Assembly (NCBI GenBank): GCA_010672965.1
Contig: JAAHFN010000010.1
Location: forward strand, 1 to 64,000
Direction of reading: 5' to 3'
Origin: Oscillatoria sp. SIO1A7
GTDB lineage: Bacteria; Cyanobacteriota; Cyanobacteriia; Cyanobacteriales; Laspinemataceae
DNA length: 64,000 bases
Made by a program: the position numbers and the translations under genes
Shown here: piece after piece, positions 60,021 to 64,000 of the stretch
Layout: the number at the start of each line of letters is the position of its first letter
Numbering within the stretch: the first letter of the stretch is position 1
Notes under the pieces: model-generated
Told to the model about the DNA's origin: nothing
Database searches by the model: none
What the model saw: the letters and a program-made list of their open reading frames with translations, nothing else

Positions 60021-60679
60021 ATAGTGAAGAATTTGAGGTGACAGAAATTAATAAAAAAATTAAAGAGGTCAGCATAGATGGAGGAAAAGTAAGAATAAGA
60101 AGTGGCCAGAAAGGAGTGAGTTGTTATTTCCGAGACTACAAAGCCGCAAGAGTAAACAGTCATTACTATGGAGCCTTTTTTCAAGATAATATTTCCTTAA
60201 CAGACTGTATAAATAGTCAAGATAGTGAAAAGATAATTACCTGTATTGGAGATGGCCATGAAGGGATATGGAATTTATTTAAAGAAATTTCCGTTGAGTC
60301 AAAAAGACGAGAAATATTAGACTGGTATCATCTGGTGGAAAATCTATACAAGGTCGGTGGTTCCTTAAAAAGACTATCAAAAGCGAAAAACATGTTATGG
60401 GTTGGAAAAACAGAAGAAGCAAGTAAATTATTTGTGGGTCTAAAAGGTAAAAATGCAGCAAATTTTCCTGCTTATTTAGAAAAACATAAACAGAGAATAG
60501 TCAATTACAAATTGCTGCAAGAAAAAGGCTTATGTTCTATTGGCTCGGGAGCTGTAGAGTCTGCTATAAAACAAATTTCAGCTAGAATAAAAATTTCAGG
60601 AGCGCAATGGAATGCAGAAAATGTTAACCAAATTTTACAGCTCCGTTGTTGGTATTTGAACGAACAATTAGCTAGCTAA
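60005..60679 (+). CDS. ISKra4 transposase, C-terminal frame
   Basis: 224 residues containing the catalytic core: VSIDGGKVRIR (first Asp), CIGDGHEGIWNLF (second Asp), ILDWYHLVENLYKVG and LCSIGSGAVESAIKQI (Glu in GAVES). This is the usual DDE arrangement of ISKra4. The frame has no proper start of its own (it opens with TTG inside the LQRQVN motif), so it is probably produced by a -1 shift from the 59610 frame, or the element is inactive. Confidence 0.85.
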   Translation: MQRQVNSEEFEVTEINKKIKEVSIDGGKVRIRSGQKGVSCYFRDYKAARVNSHYYGAFFQDNISLTDCINSQDSEKIITCIGDGHEGIWNLFKEISVESKRREILDWYHLVENLYKVGGSLKRLSKAKNMLWVGKTEEASKLFVGLKGKNAANFPAYLEKHKQRIVNYKLLQEKGLCSIGSGAVESAIKQISARIKISGAQWNAENVNQILQLRCWYLNEQLAS

Positions 60680-60906
60680 TTGCTCGGGGGAGTAAGAGAG
60701 TAAGGTTATAAGAATAAATTAAATTATTTTTGTAAATGCCAAATATATTAAAATAATTGGCAATTTTTGTGCTACTTGTTTTAATACCACTCTTGCTTAG
60801 ATATTCCTATGTGTCTCACTTGTGGATAAGTCCTCTATCGGGCGTTCCGATTCGTCAAGAAAAAAGGAAACGACTTCAGTTACTGAAACAAAATTGAAAT
60901 GCACCC

Positions 60907-61061
60907 GTTTAATATCATAGCCTTTACCACTTGACCTCCAGACACCTTCTCTCCCAGTTTAACTCCGACGTAGCTCGTTGATTTTACTCTCTATCCCAAT
61001 TTCATCAATTATTCCAGCTACCAAACCGAGGTGGTCGCTCATTAGTGATTTCTACTGACAT
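60907..61061 (-). pseudogene. IS1634-family transposase, 5' portion
   Basis: From an ATG at 61061 the broken frames read VEIT, then DHLGLVAGIIDEIGIESKIN and, after another shift, GVKLGEKVSGGQVVKAMI, which continues into LNG at 59421 on the other side of the ISKra4 element. At least two one-base frameshifts are needed. Together with 58291-59421 it makes one IS1634-type transposase. Confidence 0.8.
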
Positions 61062-61132
61062 AATATTGCTTTCAAGCTCGCAACTGTACCTCAAATATGA
61101 CACAAAAGTCGTCATTATCGCGGGCTGGCTTT

Positions 61133-61150
61133 TTGAGTATATATACTCAA
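61133..61150. repeat. 18-bp perfect palindrome TTGAGTATATATACTCAA
   Basis: A loop-free palindrome in the spacer between the IS1634 5' end and the IS5-like element. It could be an operator-like site or part of an IS1634 terminus. The spacer 61062-61208 holds no gene. Confidence 0.55.
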
Positions 61151-61208
61151 TAATCTCACAAACCTTACATACTACAACTTGTAGCGTGTACTCTAGATTA
61201 ACTGAGTA

Positions 61209-61434
61209 TAATTAGGGCTTGCTGAATAAGCCGTATCGAGGCAGTTCCGAGGCAAATTCATTGGAAAAAGGGCGCAAAAATGCCGGAAATAGCCGCGAAG
61301 GGTCCCATAATTGGGAGAAAGTGCAAGGGTTTTCCGAGGCTTCGCGCCTATTTTTCTTGCATTTTTACGGGTACAAAACCGCCCCAAATCCTTACCCCGC
61401 TTGGGTTTTAGAATTATACAGCAAGCCCTAATTA
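61209..61434 (+). repeat. MITE-like unit (226 bp) with IS5-type ends
   Basis: Bounded by TAATTAGGGCTTGCTG at the left and CAGCAAGCCCTAATTA at the right, in inverted orientation, with one mismatch in the AATAA/TTATA part. Its interior (GGGCGCAAAAATGCCGG and so on) has no transposase sequence. It replaces the native 5' part of the downstream gene. Confidence 0.75.
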
Positions 61435-62654
61435 AGGAAAAATTAGGCATCAGCGACAGGGAAACAATAGAACAAATAAAGGAAAACCCTTACTTACAAT
61501 ATTTTATAGGTAAAGAGTATTACAGTAATGAAGCACCATTTGAAGCATCAACGATGGTTCATTTTAGGCAAAGAATAAGCGCAAGTGTAGTTAAAGAAAT
61601 AAATAAAAGAATGGTCGAAAAATCTAGAGAAGAATGGGAGGAAGTGCCAGAAAAAAAGTCAGGGGAGGAGCGCGGAAAAGAAAATAGAGGAAAATTATTG
61701 ATGGATGCGACAATAGGACCGGCAGACATAAGATACCCGACAGACGTAGGATTATTAAATGAGGCGAGAAAGGTAACAGAGAAGGTCATAGATATCTTAT
61801 ACGAATCTCTAAAGGGGAAATTAAATAAAAAACCAAGGACTTATAGACAAAAAGCTAGAAAAAAATATCTAGCTATAGCAAAAAAGCGAAAGCCGTCGAG
61901 AAAAGAAAGAAAAAAAGCTCAAAAAAAACAACTTCAATACATAAAGAGAAATCTCAAACACATAGAAGGATTGATAGAGGAAGAGGCAAGGCTAGAAAGA
62001 TTAAATAGCAAGGAATACAGGAAATTTTTGATAGCCAATGAGATTTATCGTCAGCAAAAATGGATGTGGGAAAACAATACAGAAAAGATAGAAGATAGAA
62101 TAGTAAGTTTGACTCAGCCTCATATACGTCCAATTAAGAGAGGGAAAGCAGGAGCTGATACGGAATTTGGGGCAAAAATATCAGCAAGCTGTTATTACGG
62201 TGATGTGTTTTTGGAACGCGAAGGAGAGGATAATTATAATGAAAGTGGAGAGCTAAAAGCACAGGTAGAAGCGTATAAAGAATATACGGGATATTATCCA
62301 GAGTCGGTTCATGTAGATAAAATTTATAGAACGAGAGAGAATCGAAAATGGTGTAAGGAAAAAGGAATAAGAATAAGCGGCACACCTTTAGGACGTCCGC
62401 CAAAAAATATGAGTAGAGAGGCAAAAAAACAAGCTCAGTTAGATGAAAGAGTTCGCAACGAAATTGAGGTAAAATTTGGGTTGGGAAAAAGAAGATTTAG
62501 CCTCAACAGGGTGATGACTAAGCTGGCCGAAACCTCGGAGACAGCGATCGCAGTTACTTTTTTGGTTATGAATCTTTCTGTCCTGTACCGGCGACAGGCA
62601 AGTTGTCTTTTTTTGGCTCAATTTTATCGTTATCTTCAAGTCTATCTAGGATAG
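61311..62654 (+). pseudogene. IS5-like transposase with MITE-derived N-terminus
   Basis: The open frame encodes 447 residues, but the first about 39 (GESARVFRGFAPIFLAFLRV and so on) are read from the MITE-like unit. Genuine transposase begins at ALIKEKLGISDRETIEQI and runs through STMVHFRQRIS, LLMDATIGPADIRYPTD (Asp), a Lys/Arg-rich linker, GADTEFGAKISAS, VHVDKIYRTRENRKW (Asp) and EVKFGLGKRRFSLNRV (Glu). Homologues normally carry about 65 further N-terminal residues before ALIIKEKLG, absent here and upstream. Probably inactive although the DDE residues remain. Confidence 0.8.
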
Positions 62655-62832
62655 CATACCAAAGCGGTGGACTTAAACATCAAGTTTTCTCACTTTATAT
62701 AGGACTTAAGAGAAATCATTAACTCGTCCCCTGGTTTTTACGACTTATTCAGCAAGCCCTAATTATTAATGCCCCTAATGCCATCCTAAAAGGTTTGGCT
62801 GGCGCTCCCATGCTTTCTGAAAGTTGTCTGTT

Positions 62833-64000
62833 ATGCCAAACCCTAAACCAACGCAAATTCTCCTGTCGGACCTGGAGCGAGACTGTTTGGAGTCGATAAT
62901 TTGTTGTACCAGTAAACCGTATCGTCTAGTACAGCGCGCTCAATTAATTCTCCTGGCCGCTCAAGGTCAAAGTAATACTGCTATTGCCGAGCAAATACAC
63001 TTGGGGCGACGGGGAGTACGAGAGTGGCGCAATCGTTGGTATCGGGCCTGCGAACAGTGGTCGCAGGACATGAGCAGTGAAACCGCTAAGCACTTGTTGC
63101 CGGGGAAGATTGAAGCTGTTCTAAGCGATCGTCCTCGTTCTGGCAGTCCTGGCAAGTTTGGTGTAGAGCAAATTGTAGAAATCGTGGCACAAGAAAAGCG
63201 AACCTCCTGCTACCACTGGCCGCCCTATCAGTCATTGGACGCCAAGAGAACTTGCGGACGAAGCGATAAAACGAAGGCTAGTCCAGGAAATTTCGCCCCG
63301 CAGTGTGGGGCGTTTTTTAAAATGAGGCTACGTTAAAGCCACATCGAAATCGCTACTGGCTCAATCACATCCCCAAAGACCGTTCTGTATTTGAGCAACA
63401 AGTCAAGGAAATTTGTCAGTGGCATCAACAGGCATCACAGTTGATGAAGCAGGGGACTCATGTGGTCAGCACTGATGAAATGACTGGCATCCAAGCACTG
63501 GAGAGAGAGTATCCTCATCAAGGGATGAAACCAGGACAGGTCGAGCGCATTGAATTCAACTATATTCGTCACGGCACCCTATCATTGATTGCCACTTGGC
63601 ACGTCGGCCAGGGACAAAGCAGTTGTCCCTATATCGGACCTTCCTCGCACAGAAGCCGATTTTGCTGCACACATTGAACAGGTAATTGATACAGACCCTG
63701 ATGCAAGAAGAGTGCTTTATTGTTGACCAGCTCAATACCCATAAGTCTGAGACGTTGGTTCGCCTGGTGGCCGAAAGAGAAAATTTGGATCTGGTTTTAG
63801 GCAAGAAGAGAAAGTCTGGCATTCTCCAGTCCATGGCCACCCGCATGGAGTTTCTGAGTAATGCCCAACGACGAATTCGCTTTGTCTATATCCCCAAACA
63901 TACTTCCTGGCTTAATCAGATAGAATGCTGGTTCGCGCATTCTGGTCAGACGTCTGCTCAAACGGGGCAATTTTACCTCGACTAAGGATCTAAAAGAGCA
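62833..64000 (+). pseudogene. IS630-family transposase, frameshifted, running off the right edge
   Basis: From ATG 62833 the frame encodes an HTH region (LVQRAQLILLAAQGQSNTAI and HLGRRGVREWRNRWY), then shifts after IVAQEKRTSCYHWPP. Later frames give KPHRNRYWLNHI, FEQQVKEICQWHQQASQL, VVSTDEMTGIQALERE (first Asp), EECFIVDQLNTHKSE (second Asp) and IPKHTSWLNQIECWF (Glu). The order is that of an IS630 DDE transposase but at least three frames are needed, so it is inactive. The 3' end lies beyond the window. Confidence 0.85.

Larger units (their letters stand above)
59422..60906 (+). mobile_element. Complete ISKra4-family insertion sequence (1485 bp)
   Basis: Terminal inverted repeats are perfect over 18 bp: GGGTGCATTTCAATTTTG at the left (59422-59439) and its reverse complement at the right (60889-60906). 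The element is flanked by a 9-bp direct duplication GTTTAATAT (59413-59421 and 60907-60915). It contains the two overlapping frames 59610-60020 and 60005-60679. It inserted into the IS1634 transposase gene, whose ATGATATTAAACGG codons are split at the duplication. The right end also holds an uncoded stretch of about 220 bp. Confidence 0.92.
61209..62765 (+). mobile_element. IS5-like insertion sequence with chimeric left end
   Basis: The ends are a perfect 22-bp inverted repeat, starting TAATTAGGGCTTGCTG at the left (61209-61230) and mirrored at the right (62744-62765). A third, inverted copy of the terminus (TTATACAGCAAGCCC) lies inside at 61414-61434, so the first 226 bp form a self-contained MITE-like unit fused to the body of the element. 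No clear target duplication was found because the termini themselves contain TAATTA. Confidence 0.8.

Overview
The window looks like a chromosomal segment of a cyanobacterium. The octamer GCGATCGC and its core GCGATCG recur in and between genes, DUF29 and Uma2 proteins (expanded in filamentous cyanobacteria) are scattered between sugar genes, and the mobile elements (ISKra4, IS1634, IS5-like, IS630, ISL3) are common cyanobacterial types. The genus cannot be fixed from the sequence. No rRNA, tRNA or CRISPR array was seen.

From the left edge to about 56.8 kb every gene lies on the minus strand, many with ATGA or TAATG overlaps. This is one very large surface-polysaccharide or glycoconjugate locus. 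Reading in the direction of transcription (right to left), it begins with an ABC flippase-like exporter (54938-56794), a GmhA-type isomerase and two nucleotide-sugar epimerases. Next comes a module built around the LIC12192 'sporadic carbohydrate cluster' protein, its 2OG-Fe(II) oxygenase, a split transketolase, a HAD-APH fusion, a NUDIX protein and methyltransferases (44822-52261). Then follow C-methyltransferases with a WbuC cupin (37610-42996), a TIGR04372-type glycosyltransferase, an O-methyltransferase, an HldE-like bifunctional enzyme and a sugar nucleotidyltransferase (32044-34217). A pseudaminic-acid-type nonulosonate block occupies 19863-29917 (PseB, PseC, PseH-like, cytidylyltransferase fused to an aminotransferase, PseG fused to GNAT, formyltransferase, PIG-L deacetylase, PseI). 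The left end holds a polysialyltransferase-like protein, four GT4 transferases, methyltransferases, a Wzy/ligase-like membrane protein, an asparagine synthase-like enzyme, a WecA/MraY-type initiating transferase with an adjacent epimerase, and a GtrII-like membrane transferase cut by the window edge.

Together the genes could make several activated sugars (a nonulosonate, probably a heptose or related sugar, C-methylated deoxysugars), assemble them on an undecaprenyl carrier and export the product. The heptose route and the role of the LIC12192 module are inference.

Spacers hold decayed genes: a YefM antitoxin with a nonsense codon and a YoeB stub (19487-19813), a broken UPF0175 antitoxin with a DUF3368-like stub (27326-27594), a fragment of the WecA-like gene (5158-5272) and a short remnant matching the start of a methyltransferase gene (43297-43327). 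Several families of palindromic or MITE-like repeats are also present, and some have become the C-termini of neighbouring genes.

From 57.5 kb to the right edge is an insertion-sequence graveyard: ISL3 and ISKra4 fragments, an IS1634 transposase split by a complete ISKra4-type element (18-bp perfect terminal repeats, 9-bp target duplication), an IS5-like element whose 5' end is replaced by a MITE-like unit, and a frameshifted IS630 transposase running off the edge.
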